From positions 48,288,344-48,352,343 of the forward strand of contig CM068370.1 in assembly GCA_034769895.1 (NCBI GenBank): DNA of 64,000 bases. The letters run 5' to 3'. Source of the stretch: Magicicada septendecula. Its lineage: Eukaryota; Arthropoda; Insecta; Hemiptera; Cicadidae. Shown piece by piece: positions 22,232-32,176 of the stretch; positions within the stretch are counted from its first letter, which is position 1; each line of letters opens with the position of its first letter. Below the pieces are notes generated by a model. That model was not told the origin of the DNA. It did no database searches and was given only the letters and a program-made list of their open reading frames with translations. The position numbers and the translations under genes were made by a program.

Positions 22232-22839
22232 TGTTACCAGCTTTGAGGTTTAAAAGAGTTTCTTTTTATAAAAATTGTTCATAATAATTATTTTTCTGTA
22301 AAACTATTAGTGATTGATTGTTGATTTTAAAAGAGTTAATGGTATTCCAGAACTGTTAATAAATCTCAATTATTTTTTACCAGTGGAAAGAGTCTTTAAT
22401 TTCAAAATTAAAATAGTTTAGCTATCATAACTAGTTCTATCACAAGGTGGCGGCAGAATTTGAATATCTATTACAATTCAAATCATAATTCAGTCTTTAT
22501 TTTATTTTATTGTGCATGCTTATCACGTATGATATTCAAATAGAATATCCACATGTATGTATAGAGTGTATGTTACAGCAGAAGCAGTCACCCAACAGAA
22601 CAGTAATATCATCCACATATGGTAAGTGGGGAGGTGAACAGTGGAGTGCGAAAAATACTGTTTAAATTGAAGGATTTAAACGGGAGTACTCACACAACTA
22701 TTAATAACAATCAAACCGCTAATAATAATTACATTTTGAAATTTTATTATCTCATATCGTTGTGGATACCGGAGCGTATCTGCAATCACATACAATCAAC
22801 ACTTACATGATATATCAGTATCGACGTTGTTCAGTTACA
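22232..22839 (+). repeat. 5' LTR, 608 bp
   Basis: Begins TGTTACCAGC and ends CAGTTACA, with inverted ends TGTTAC/GTTACA. It is repeated almost exactly at 31502-32104. Unlike the long-LTR families further right, no embedded PBS copy was seen near its end. Confidence 0.9.
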
Positions 22840-22842
22840 ACG

Positions 22843-22860
22843 TGGCGCCCAACGTCTGAG
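22843..22860 (+). other. primer-binding site, tRNA-Lys-like
   Basis: TGGCGCCCAACGTCTGAG lies 3 nt after the LTR. The first 13 nt match the perfect tRNA-Lys-type PBS found at 55130-55147 and 61232-61249; the last five have diverged. Confidence 0.85.
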
Positions 22861-22931
22861 CGTGGATTAGGGAGAAAACAATTGACAATTTAACCAATCA
22901 TTTCCTAACCCAATCCGTCGAGAGACAGCAA

Positions 22932-25184
22932 GTGCATTGCCAGAGCGACAAGATTTATACTAGAAGATCAACCTCAAAAAAGAGAGCAGCAGAGGCAGAG
23001 AGGGAGGCCAGAGCAGTAGAAGAGAAGGAGGCAACATCAACAGAAGATGTTGAAGAGATTCTATTAGAAATCGAGGATAAACAACTGGAACCGGCGGAGG
23101 AGGTTCAACAACCGGACGATGAGGAACCGGAAGTCATACCCCAAGAAGTTCAACCGGAGGATAGCCAACCAGAGAGACCAACGAAACCCGTAAACATGGA
23201 TTACCAGGAGATGATGCGGATGATTCTTGAAGGCACCAATAAAACAATGGAGACGTTGAGTCAGAGGATGGAGGAAAGTACCAACAAAGCAATAGAAACA
23301 ATGAATAAGAAGATGGACGAAAATTATCAATCCATGAACCAGAAAATAGAAGAAGGCCAGAAGGAGAGCCAGAAAAATATAGAATTGTGGAAGGAGGAGT
23401 TAAATGACAAAATAAGTGAAACCAACAGGAGGATGGAAGACGGACAGAAAAAGACTGAAGAGCTATTGGAGAAGAAGATGGCAATCATGAAGGAGGATTT
23501 GTCTACAGAGTTGGGGATTAAAATCTACGAAACCAACAAGAAAATTGACGAGATCAATGCAAAGATTAGTCGGGATATTGAATTGATGCAAAACGATAAC
23601 GAGAAAATGTGGCAACAAATGGCCAACAATAGTGACAAGGCGGAAGAAGTTGCCAAAAATACAATCGAGTTGGTCGACAGAAGATTAGAAGAAACTTTAG
23701 AGGCAACAGAGGAGCGGATGGCCATATTAACAGCCGAGATTCATGGAGAGGTATCAGAATTACGGAAGGAGGGAGAAAATAATAATCAAAAGTTGATACA
23801 GACGGAAATAGATATCAACCGCAGAATCAACGACGTTGAGAAGATCCACAGCGCTCAGATAGGAGTTGTAGAGCGAATGCAAGCCGAGATGATGACAACA
23901 CAGTCTGCACTGGGTGAGAAGTGTGAGGAGGTTTCCGTAAAGGTGGATGCCATCAAACACCAAGTAACTAATGACAGAGACCAGTTGACAGAACGCCAGC
24001 AGAGGGAATTTAATGATATTAGGGATGAAATGCACAGTTTACGAACACTCCCAAACATTCTGTCAGGACTAACGCACCTGGAAGGTAGAGAGCAGATAGA
24101 TTTCCGTGCATATGTGAAGAATCCGTTGGAATTTTTGGAGAGAGTGGAAGAAGTTATAAACCGGAATAGAGAAAACAGATGGTTCATGATCAAAGGAATG
24201 CTGGACGAATCATTCCGGAATACTTTCGATAACTGGTGGACGGCGACTCGACATGAAGTAGAGAGTTATGACGCATTCAAAGTAGCCTTCAAACAGAAAT
24301 ACTGGTCTGAGACGACTCAAAACATAATTAGGGACGATATTACTAATGGTAAATTTGACTTAAACGGCAGGCAATCAATGACCACTTATTTTCTAGGCAA
24401 GATCTGCCTGGCCAGAAACTTAGAGCCAGCCATCCCGGAAGAATGCTTAGTCACCAAGTTAGCGTATCACTTCAACCAAGGAATCTCACAAGGTAGGCTA
24501 AACTCACAAATCAAGACCATCCAGGGAATGTGTGCTCTACTGGAAAGTCATGAGCGAGAAAGATACTACCAGCGGAACCGCCAGGGTCCTGGACAAGTGT
24601 ATGATCGGGGAGGACCCGGAAATGTCAACCCCACAAATAACAATGACAGAAACAATTATGGAAGGACGTTCAACAACCCTCCACGTTTCCAAAACCAGCA
24701 AGGACCATGTCAGAATGGAGGTGGCAATCATAGTGATCACGTGGACAGAGGAAATTTCAATAACCCCCGACCAAGTGGATATCAAAGGGACGGACATTAC
24801 CAACGGGGCAATAATTATTATAGACCCTACAACAATCAATCCCCAAACAACCAGCAGCCACAGGGCAATGGGAACCACAACAATAACCAGTTCCGGAGAG
24901 TGAATTACGCCCACGCTAGCAGAGGTGGAAATAGGCGGAATTACTATCAAGGGCGGAGAAGTTTCCCGAATCACCATAGTAATTCCAACCACAGCGACCG
25001 AGAAGACCGAGAGTCGGGTTACAGGTCAAACAGAAGCAACAGTAGTGAAGGTAACGGACCAGTCACTCGAACGACCGAAACCTATCACAATGGAAACGGG
25101 CAAGGAGCCCAGGAACCAATAGCATCTATTTCGCAAGACAGGCACACAAACGGTGACCTGCCTTTAAATGGGAACCGGCAGTGA
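22932..25184 (+). CDS. gag: gypsy gag, 750 codons
   Basis: This is the structural (capsid) polyprotein. Residues 1-80 are charged and resemble the start of the gag at 55059 (minus), with TRR/TRG then SKKRA. Residues 90-370 are a long heptad-rich coiled coil (repeated MEE.TNK.IE-type units). Residues about 393-545 form a retrotransposon-gag capsid domain (PLEFLERVEEV, WWTATRHEVESYDAFKVAF, LARNLEPAIPEE). The remainder is Asn/Gly/Gln/Arg-rich with no CCHC zinc knuckle. The frame opens with GTG, not ATG. Where the homologue has its second Met codon this copy has ATT, and no upstream in-frame ATG exists, so the start codon appears lost or lies elsewhere. Gag overlaps the pol frame by 4 nt. Confidence 0.88.
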   Translation: MHCQSDKIYTRRSTSKKRAAEAEREARAVEEKEATSTEDVEEILLEIEDKQLEPAEEVQQPDDEEPEVIPQEVQPEDSQPERPTKPVNMDYQEMMRMILEGTNKTMETLSQRMEESTNKAIETMNKKMDENYQSMNQKIEEGQKESQKNIELWKEELNDKISETNRRMEDGQKKTEELLEKKMAIMKEDLSTELGIKIYETNKKIDEINAKISRDIELMQNDNEKMWQQMANNSDKAEEVAKNTIELVDRRLEETLEATEERMAILTAEIHGEVSELRKEGENNNQKLIQTEIDINRRINDVEKIHSAQIGVVERMQAEMMTTQSALGEKCEEVSVKVDAIKHQVTNDRDQLTERQQREFNDIRDEMHSLRTLPNILSGLTHLEGREQIDFRAYVKNPLEFLERVEEVINRNRENRWFMIKGMLDESFRNTFDNWWTATRHEVESYDAFKVAFKQKYWSETTQNIIRDDITNGKFDLNGRQSMTTYFLGKICLARNLEPAIPEECLVTKLAYHFNQGISQGRLNSQIKTIQGMCALLESHERERYYQRNRQGPGQVYDRGGPGNVNPTNNNDRNNYGRTFNNPPRFQNQQGPCQNGGGNHSDHVDRGNFNNPRPSGYQRDGHYQRGNNYYRPYNNQSPNNQQPQGNGNHNNNQFRRVNYAHASRGGNRRNYYQGRRSFPNHHSNSNHSDREDRESGYRSNRSNSSEGNGPVTRTTETYHNGNGQGAQEPIASISQDRHTNGDLPLNGNRQ

Positions 25185-26402
25185 AAAGACTAACAACACC
25201 CTCACTGAACCGGACTATTGGGTCTAACATTTTAGCAACGAAATTGGCATATAATAAAATGTACCACAATAATTATCTTAAGAACATTAGACAGGACCTA
25301 ATGGAGGAAAAAGAAGACAGTATCGGAGACACAACTAACAGCGAAATCGCATATATATCCGTAAAAGTCAACGGAATAAGTACCACCGCTATGGTAGATA
25401 CAGGAGCTAATGTCTCGTTAATCGACAAGTTAGAATTAAACCGAATACAATCAGAAAATCAGACTACAATACCAACACTACCCATCAATAATATAATACT
25501 CATTGGAGCCACTGGGCGACAAAATAAAACCATTGGAAGTGTCGAGTAATGGAGAGACAATTCCAATGGTTTTCCTCGTAGCAAGTGGACTGCCATTTAC
25601 ACTACTTATCGGATGCGACATACTGCGGAAGTATACAGCCATAATCAATATGGACAAAGATACAGTGTTATTGAAGGCAGATGAAATTGAATGGACTGCA
25701 GATCTTGTAGAACATAGGAAGGCACCCCCAGAACATGTCATCTATTATATACGGGAAGGCCAGGAACATAAGAAGATGTCTATCAACCAAGAAATTCGCA
25801 GCAATCCAGAAGATGTATTATGGGTAGAAAAGATTAACGAAATTAGAGCATTCCAAACACACAATATTAACCATGAGTTGACTTATGAACAGCGTGACAA
25901 CCTGATACAAATCTACCATCGATACCGTCATGTATTCTCTGATACACCTGGCAAGATAAAAAACTTTCAATGTGAATTGAAATTTAAGGACCAAACTGAG
26001 TTCAAGAGAAAGTCCTATCCAATCGCTTTTTCACTTAAGGAAGCCGTTCGTGAAGAAATACAAAGATTAATTGAGAACGATATTATTGAAGTTAGCAATT
26101 CCCCGTACACTAATCCCATTGTAGCTGTACCCAAAAAAAACGGCACAGTAAGGATTTGCTTGGATGCGAGGGAAATAAATAAGTCCATAATTAATGACAG
26201 GACGTCGCCTGGCGAAATCGACGAGATATTAAAGAGATTTTATGGCACAAGGTATTACAGTATATGGGATACTGTCTGTGGTTATTGGCAGGTGGAGTTA
26301 CACCCCAATAGCAGGAAATTCACAGCATTTATTTACGAAGGCCGTAACTATCATTTTAAAAGGTTATCCTTCGGCCTTGTGAACTCTGGCCATTTTTGTT
26401 AA
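25181..26402 (+). pseudogene. pol: gypsy pol: protease and N-terminal reverse transcriptase
   Basis: The frame from 25181 overlaps the gag stop, suggesting frameshift or reinitiation for pol expression. It carries the aspartic protease active site DTGA (residue 73). It ends at 25549. The next frame (from 25503) continues the protease with LLIGCDILRKY and goes on into RT: EIQRLIENDIIEVSNSPYTN, then VPKKNGTVRICLDAREIN. A frameshift therefore lies inside the protease. The second frame stops at 26402 in the RT palm, just after SFGLVN, where another one-base shift moves the rest of RT to the frame starting at 26407. This copy cannot make intact pol. Confidence 0.9.
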
Positions 26403-26406
26403 ATGC

Positions 26407-27162
26407 ATGGATGAAATATTAGGACATAATACTTTGCAATTTACGACAGGGTATGTCGATGACCTATTAATAGCATCAGATAATTGGGAAGAACACTGTA
26501 ACTGGGTGGCACAAGTGCTAAAGAAATTAGAAGAAAATAACATCACGCTCAAACTGGACAAATCAAAGTTGATAGCTAAGGAAGTACAATTTTTGGGGTT
26601 CAACTTATCAGAGTTTGGAATCACACCAGCCCAAGAAAAGATGGAAGCAATCCAGCGTTTCCCGATACCGAAAAACAAAAAACAGTTACAGTCGTTCCTC
26701 GGAATTTGTAATTACTACAGAAAATTCCAGCGCAACTATTCGGAATTAACGGCTCGATTTTCATCACAATTATCGTCAAAGGAAAAGTGGAAGTGGGGGT
26801 CTGACCAAGACACTACCTTTGAGTTAATAAAGAAAAAATTTCTCGATACAGTCATGCTACACCATCCTAATTTTGAAAGACAATTTTTTATGAACTGTGA
26901 TGCTAGTGATCTTAGCCTTGGTTCAGTATTATATCAGGAGGACCAAGAAGGTAATCACCAAGTAATTAGTTTCGCAAGTAGAATTCTTAATAAATGCGAG
27001 CGAAACTATCACACGACAGAGAAAGAGTTACTGAGTATAGTGTTTGCCTGTGAGAAATTCAGAACCTTCATATTAGGATACCCTATTACGGTAAGAACAG
27101 ACCACAAATCTATATCTTTTCTCAAGAATTGCAGACTGAAACATGGTAGATTAACAAGGTGA
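26407..27162 (+). pseudogene. pol: gypsy pol: RT catalytic core and RNase H
   Basis: The RT active site YVDD is at residues 16-19, followed by the KCHF-type region, an FLGFNLSEFGI block and the connection domain. RNase H follows, with acidic residues at about D165 (NCDASD), E205-207 (TTEKEL) and D232 (VRTDHKS). The frame ends in a TGA at 27160-27162, in a position where the family normally has tryptophan. Coding resemblance continues directly afterwards (EYNIQWEYIPGKSNIAADVLSR), so the TGA is a nonsense change within RNase H and not the natural end. Confidence 0.9.
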
Positions 27163-28539
27163 ACACTGACGCTCCAGGAATATAACATCCAATGGGAATA
27201 CATACCAGGGAAAAGCAACATAGCGGCCGACGTGTTGTCCCGAGTGAACATCATAGCCCAGACATTCGAGGGAGAAAAAGAAACCATCGCCGAAGCCTAC
27301 CACATATTAAAGAACAAATCTGAATTAACCAACATACTATCAGACATAAACACTCATCAGAACAAGGATCCTAAAATCTCACAAATCATCCAACGATTGG
27401 CAAACGATGATGAAAAAATAGCACCATATTACTGTACTCACGACCGATTACTATTCACTAAAACTCAAAAAGATAGTGAACAATGGAAGGTTGTTATACC
27501 GAAAACCATTGAAAAAGAACTAGCAATTGATTACCATGTGCGTTACGGTCACATGGGCGCAGTCAAAGTAGCCAAGGCACTACAAGAACATGTACACTTT
27601 AAAGACATGAACCGCAAAGTGAGAAAATATATTCAAAATTGTCATGTATGCCAATTGGTCAAGTGTAGTAATGAAAAAAGAGAAGGGGTAATGATACCCA
27701 TAACATCAACAGCAAAATTGGAAAAAGTATTTTTAGATATTTGTGGACCATTTCCACGAAGTGGTGGAAGGCATCAATACAAATATGTAGTAATCATATT
27801 CGACCACTACACAAAATTCACAAAACTTTATCCAATAAATCGAGCTACAACTAACAAAATACTAGACATTGTGATATCCAAATATATACCCGAAGTGGGA
27901 AAACCACTATCAGTAATTACAGATCATGGAACACAATTCCGAGGACGAAAGTGGCGGGAAACTCTAATCCATCAGGGCATAAAGACATACAAAACGTCTG
28001 TGTATCACCCCAACAGCAACCCTGTTGAGAGAGTGTTGAGAGAAGTAGGAAGGATCTTAAGAACCTACTGTCACAGCCAGCAGAGGAAATGGGAGGAATA
28101 TCTATCCCCGGCTGAAGACTTCCTGAACTTAGCTTATCATCAATCAACAGAGGAGACACCCTATATGGCTATGTATGAGCGAAGACCACCCCGGGAGATT
28201 ACAGAAATCATAAACTTTCCAACAGAAAATGAATTCAAATTCAATAAAACAAAATTTTACAATAACGCAGTTGAACGAGCTGACAAACTTAGGCTCAAAT
28301 ACCAGAAATCGCAACCTAAAGTCATAAAGTACGAAGTGGGAGACAGCATACTCATAAAAAACCGAGAACTCCCAAGTACAATTGAAGGTATTGCGAAAAA
28401 ACTGCTACTGCTATTCACAGGCCCATATACTGTAACCAAAAATAACCTGAATAACACCTATGAGTTACAAGACCCAATAACCAAGAAAATAAAGGGCACA
28501 TACAACCAAGCTTCAATGAAACGGTATATCGAAGATTAA
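27163..28539 (+). CDS. pol: gypsy pol: RNase H end and integrase
   Basis: After the nonsense codon the frame is open to 28539 (first ATG at 27232). The integrase has an N-terminal zinc-binding domain (H about 102 or 107, C137, C140 counted from 27232) and a catalytic core with D169 (LDICGP), D231 (ITDHGTQF) and E266 (NPVERVLREV), a D-x61-D-x34-E arrangement that is intact. The C-terminal domain has the YEVGDSILIKNRE and GPYTV motifs and ends MKRYIED. Integrase joins cDNA ends to host DNA. Its protein could be made only as part of the polyprotein, which is interrupted upstream. No chromodomain or env follows. Confidence 0.9.
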   Translation, partial: TLTLQEYNIQWEYIPGKSNIAADVLSRVNIIAQTFEGEKETIAEAYHILKNKSELTNILSDINTHQNKDPKISQIIQRLANDDEKIAPYYCTHDRLLFTKTQKDSEQWKVVIPKTIEKELAIDYHVRYGHMGAVKVAKALQEHVHFKDMNRKVRKYIQNCHVCQLVKCSNEKREGVMIPITSTAKLEKVFLDICGPFPRSGGRHQYKYVVIIFDHYTKFTKLYPINRATTNKILDIVISKYIPEVGKPLSVITDHGTQFRGRKWRETLIHQGIKTYKTSVYHPNSNPVERVLREVGRILRTYCHSQQRKWEEYLSPAEDFLNLAYHQSTEETPYMAMYERRPPREITEIINFPTENEFKFNKTKFYNNAVERADKLRLKYQKSQPKVIKYEVGDSILIKNRELPSTIEGIAKKLLLLFTGPYTVTKNNLNNTYELQDPITKKIKGTYNQASMKRYIED

Positions 28540-30857
28540 ATTATAAGATAAAAGTGAAATATTGCGATGAAAATTATGTGTTATGGATATTAAGTGAAAG
28601 ATGAAAATGTACTTGTGAATATAAATACTAACTATATAAAGATAAAAAGTGAAATATTGCGTTGAAGATTATTGTTTATTATTAAGTGAAAAATGAAGAT
28701 ATAATTATGAGAATATAAATGTTGACTATATGAAGAAAGGATGGGATATTGCTATGAAGATTAATTGTTGTTTATATTAAATAAGAAGGGAATAGATAAC
28801 TATGAAAATGAACGTTGACTATATTGTAATTTTGTAATGCGAAAAATATGTTCCAAAGAAGTTATGTAAAGGATCAAGAAAACTGTATTTACAAATAATA
28901 TAAATACTACTAATGAAAGAAGTACTATATGAGAAAGACACCCTACATCTCTGGCACAAATGTATGTATGATACAGTATATTTCCAAGAGCCACGTCAAC
29001 AAGTAAATCACCATCCTACCCGTACTACCAATGAAAGAAGTACTATACGAGAAAGACACCCTACATCTCTGGCACAAATGTATGTATGATACAGTATATT
29101 TCCAAGAGCCACGTCAACAAGTAAATCACCATCATACCCGTACTACTAATGAAAGAAGTACTATACGAGACGGACACCCAAGATCTATGGCATAACTAAA
29201 TATAAATATATAAATTCCAAGAGCCACGTCAACAAGTAAATCACCATCCTACCCGTACTACTAATGAAAGAAGTACTATACGAGACAGACACCCAAGATC
29301 TATGGCATAACTAAATAAAAATATATATTTCCAAGAGCCACGTCAACAAGTAAATCACCATCCTACCCGTACTACTAATGAAAGAAGGAGAAAATAAGAA
29401 GTTGGAGGAACAAAACCGAATAAGTATCATTAATGTGCATAAGAAATAACACACAACCACAGTGTTTTCTAGTGCCTTTTACTAGAAGAAAGCCTATACC
29501 ACATGGACTATATCTCAATTGAAACTATGAGAAAAAATATTCATGAATTATATCCAGAGAAGTAAACCCCGAAATGAAGAAGATTATGAGATGACGTTTA
29601 ATGTGATACAAAGAGAAGAGGTTAATCGATCACAAAGAAGAATGAAAAGTAATATATTAACGAAGATAATCATGAGAGTATACCAGTGACGAAATGTAAA
29701 ACAAACTATCCCTGTAATATGTGAAGAATTTAGTTGAGTTGAATCAAGAAGAAGAGAGTATAACAATGTATAAACCGCAGATGCGTGAGATAATCCCAAG
29801 GATATTTATTATTTGTCGAAAGAACGACCACTTTATATTTTTTGATTATTTGAGATGAATTGACTGATGAATAATGCCAGCAATCATTTATTATTATTGA
29901 TGGAGATGATGTGCCTCCGTATTTATTGATATTAGTATGGCCAGTGGAGTTGTATGCCAAAGTGAGCCGCTTTGAACTGCCCCAGCTAAAATTATGTTAG
30001 GGAATTAGGGAACTAAATAAACAAGGGAGATAATTACATAGAAGAAAAATAATTATAATTCAAATAGAAGAAAGTGAAGGGATATATACAAAAAAGCATA
30101 TGAATCGACATGGAAACTTACAACAATTGATGAATTCTTCAATGAAAAATAAGTATACTGATTCAAAATTAATCAATTCTTATAGGAAGGCATATGTAAC
30201 GTTACCAAATTTGGTAGTTACATAAAGTAAGCAATTATTACGTCAAGTGACGGGAAAGCATGAAAATATTTCTAAGTAAGTAAAATGATGTAAACAAAAG
30301 GTGTGTATCTACAGATATATTATTGTAAAATTCCAACAAAGAAGAAGGAAGTGTAACATGGCAGCATCGTACACAAAATAGAGAAAGAAAATGACCATGA
30401 GCCAATATAAAATGTTAGAAACCAGGCCCAATAGATTCCAACAGTGAGGGGAACCAACAAAACAATAAAATGAAGAAGAAGACAACAGGATTCCAACAGT
30501 GAGGAGAACCAACAAAACAATAACTATGTAAAATAAAAAGAAGAGACAACTCAAGAGCAACCACAATGATGGCAGACAAACCAATATATTTATAAATATA
30601 AATACTATGGAACAACGACTACTACAATGGAAATATTGAAGAAGACGTTTAAACCTAAAGAAGAAAGGAAGAAGAAGGACAAGGAAACATGACATGAAGA
30701 GTGAAGATAATGGATAGACAATACAAGAAATCACCATTCACCAAGTATACTAGAGACAATACTAGTAACCGGAAGAAGAATAGCGATTGTCAACTATGAA
30801 GAAACAGTGTTTAACATATTTAAGAAATCACAAACAGTAATAGTGAATACTTAATGT
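28540..30857 (+). other. gypsy 3' noncoding region with repeats
   Basis: This 2.3-kb purine-rich region contains no frame with a domain and no env. A degenerate tandem of about 95 bp lies at 28545-28820 ('aagtgaaatattgcg', 'gaatataaatgttgactat'). A 114-118 bp tandem follows (separate entry). A two-copy 55-bp tandem lies at 30434-30525 ('gattccaacagtgagg'). Confidence 0.75.
28905..29385 (+). repeat. about four tandem copies of a 114-118 bp unit
   Basis: Units begin near 'aatgaaagaagtactata', with the ATG at 28913, 29031, 29149, 29264 and (partial unit) 29378. Each contains 'ccaagagccacgtcaacaag' and 'taaatcaccatc'. The first two units share a 'gtatgtatgatacagtat' segment that is replaced by 'aactaaatataaatat' in units 3 and 4, which accounts for the shorter period. 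Confidence 0.9.
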
Positions 30858-31499
30858 AATTCTTGGATTTCGTTGTCCATGACGTGTCCGTTACTTAACT
30901 AAATATCACTATAATATTGACGACTCGGAACACAAAGTTTTTTATAAGTAAAAACGTAAAGTTTTACCTTACAGCCTAAACCGGCTTTCACCTATAGAAG
31001 GCTTCATCAGAGGCTGTCGTTAGTAGCGCTGCTCGTCTTGTTGTTGGCGACGAGAAAGTGTTTCGAAAGATTGAAGCTGTGTGTGTGTGGTGAGATGTGT
31101 TCGAATAATGCGTGCGATTTGAATTGTGTCTGTTCGTTTAGGATGTCGTTTTTATTTGTTTTTGTGTGTTTGTATATTTCTAATTGTTCTAGAGTGTCTA
31201 GTTTTCGGCCTTTTGTGTGTACGTGTAGTATGTTCATGTTATTGTCGATGTTTTTATATGTGTGGTTTGCTTCAATGAGGTGGTTTGCGAAGGTAGATTC
31301 TGTAGTGGTGTGGAGTGCTTTAGTGTGTTCAATGTATCTCTGTTTGAAGCTACGTCCTGTCTGGCCTATGTAGAATTTACTGCAATTTGAACAATTTAGT
31401 TTATATACTTGCAGTAAATTCTACATAGGCCAGACAGGACGTAGCTTCAAACAGAGATACATTGAACACACTAAAGCACTCCACACCACTACAGAATAA
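30858..31499 (-). mobile_element. PLE insertion with partial inverted copy
   Basis: A minus-oriented PLE 3' part (30858 to about 31407: tail, then C-terminus, then GIY-YIG) is followed by a plus-oriented partial copy (31411-31499) that repeats only the endonuclease core segment in inverted order ('ctacataggccagacaggac' in both orientations). It abuts the 3' LTR, whose first four bases (TGTT) are missing. Confidence 0.85.
31007..31410 (-). pseudogene. PLE GIY-YIG endonuclease and C-terminus
   Basis: On the minus strand the segment reads NCSKFYIGQTGRSFKQRYIEH, then KALHTTTESTFANHLIEANH, then the open frame 31237-31007 (MNILHVHTKGRKLDTLEQ to TSSATNDSL). FYIGQTGR and the later RYIEH are the conserved GIY-YIG signature with its catalytic arginine; the GIY half and the reverse transcriptase are absent. 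The PLE endonuclease nicks target DNA to prime reverse transcription. The intact reading from YIG to the stop suggests a relatively young copy. Confidence 0.85.
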
Positions 31500-31501
31500 A
31501 C

Positions 31502-32104
31502 CAGCCTTGAGGTTTAAAAGAGTTTCTTTTTATAAAAATTGTTCATAATAATTATTTTTCTGTAAAACTATTAGTGATTGATTGTTGATTTTAAAAGAGT
31601 TAATGGTATTCCAGAACTGTTAATAAATCTCAATTATTTTTTACCAGTGGAAAGAGTCTTTAATTTCAAAATTAAAATAGTTTAGCTATCATAACTAGTT
31701 CTATCACAAGGTGGCGGCAGAATTTGAATATCTATTATAATTCAAATCATAATTCAGTCTTTATTTTATTTTATTGTGCATGCTTATCACGTATGATATT
31801 CAAATAGAATATCCACATGTATGTATAGAGTGTATGTTACAGCAGAAGCAGTCACCCAACAGAACAGTAATATCATCTACATATGGTAAGTGGGGAGGTG
31901 AACAGTGGAGTGCGAAAAATACTGTTTAAATTGAAGGATTTAAACGGGAGTACTCACACGACTATTAATAACAATCAAACCGCTAATAATAATTACATTT
32001 TGAAATTTTATTATCTCATATCGTTGTGGATACCGGAGCGTATCTGCAATCACATACAATCAACACTTACACGATTATCAGTATCGACGTTGTTTTCAGT
32101 TACA
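31502..32104 (+). repeat. 3' LTR, 5'-clipped by 4 bp
   Basis: Nearly identical to 22236-22839. It lacks the opening TGTT, which lies at the PLE junction, and ends CAGTTACA. Differences from the 5' LTR are few (for example 'ctattataattc' for 'ctattacaattc' and 'gttttcag' for 'gttcag'), so the element is not very old. Confidence 0.9.
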
Positions 32105-32176
32105 ATATATATGTTAATTACCTCACTATGTTGTGTGAGAGCATCTATGTATATATATGTATATATATATATATAT
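32105..32176. repeat. AT-rich microsatellite
   Basis: AT/GTAT dinucleotide-type repeats. The long-LTR element inserted here: ATATAT lies directly before it (32171-32176) and directly after it (42230-42235). Confidence 0.85.

Larger units (their letters stand above)
22232..32104 (+). mobile_element. gypsy-type LTR retrotransposon, defective
   Basis: 5' LTR, tRNA-Lys-like PBS, gag, protease, RT, RNase H and integrase, a long noncoding 3' region and a 3' LTR are all in the plus orientation. The order protease-RT-RNase H-integrase is that of Ty3/gypsy. No env-like frame is present. A Penelope-like insertion lies at 30858-31499 and has removed the internal/3'-LTR junction. The coding region carries frameshifts and an in-frame stop. 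No TSD is visible because the right flank is an AT-rich microsatellite region. Confidence 0.93.

Noticed and set aside
23064-24193. Several minus-strand frames (66-116 codons) opposite gag
   Set aside because: They are antisense shadows of the long gag frame on the plus strand.
30309-30737. 142-codon minus-strand frame in the gypsy 3' region, Phe/Leu-rich like a membrane protein (env candidate)
   Set aside because: It is antisense to the element, produced by purine-rich sequence and a 55-bp tandem; no signal peptide or fusion-peptide pattern in the sense direction.
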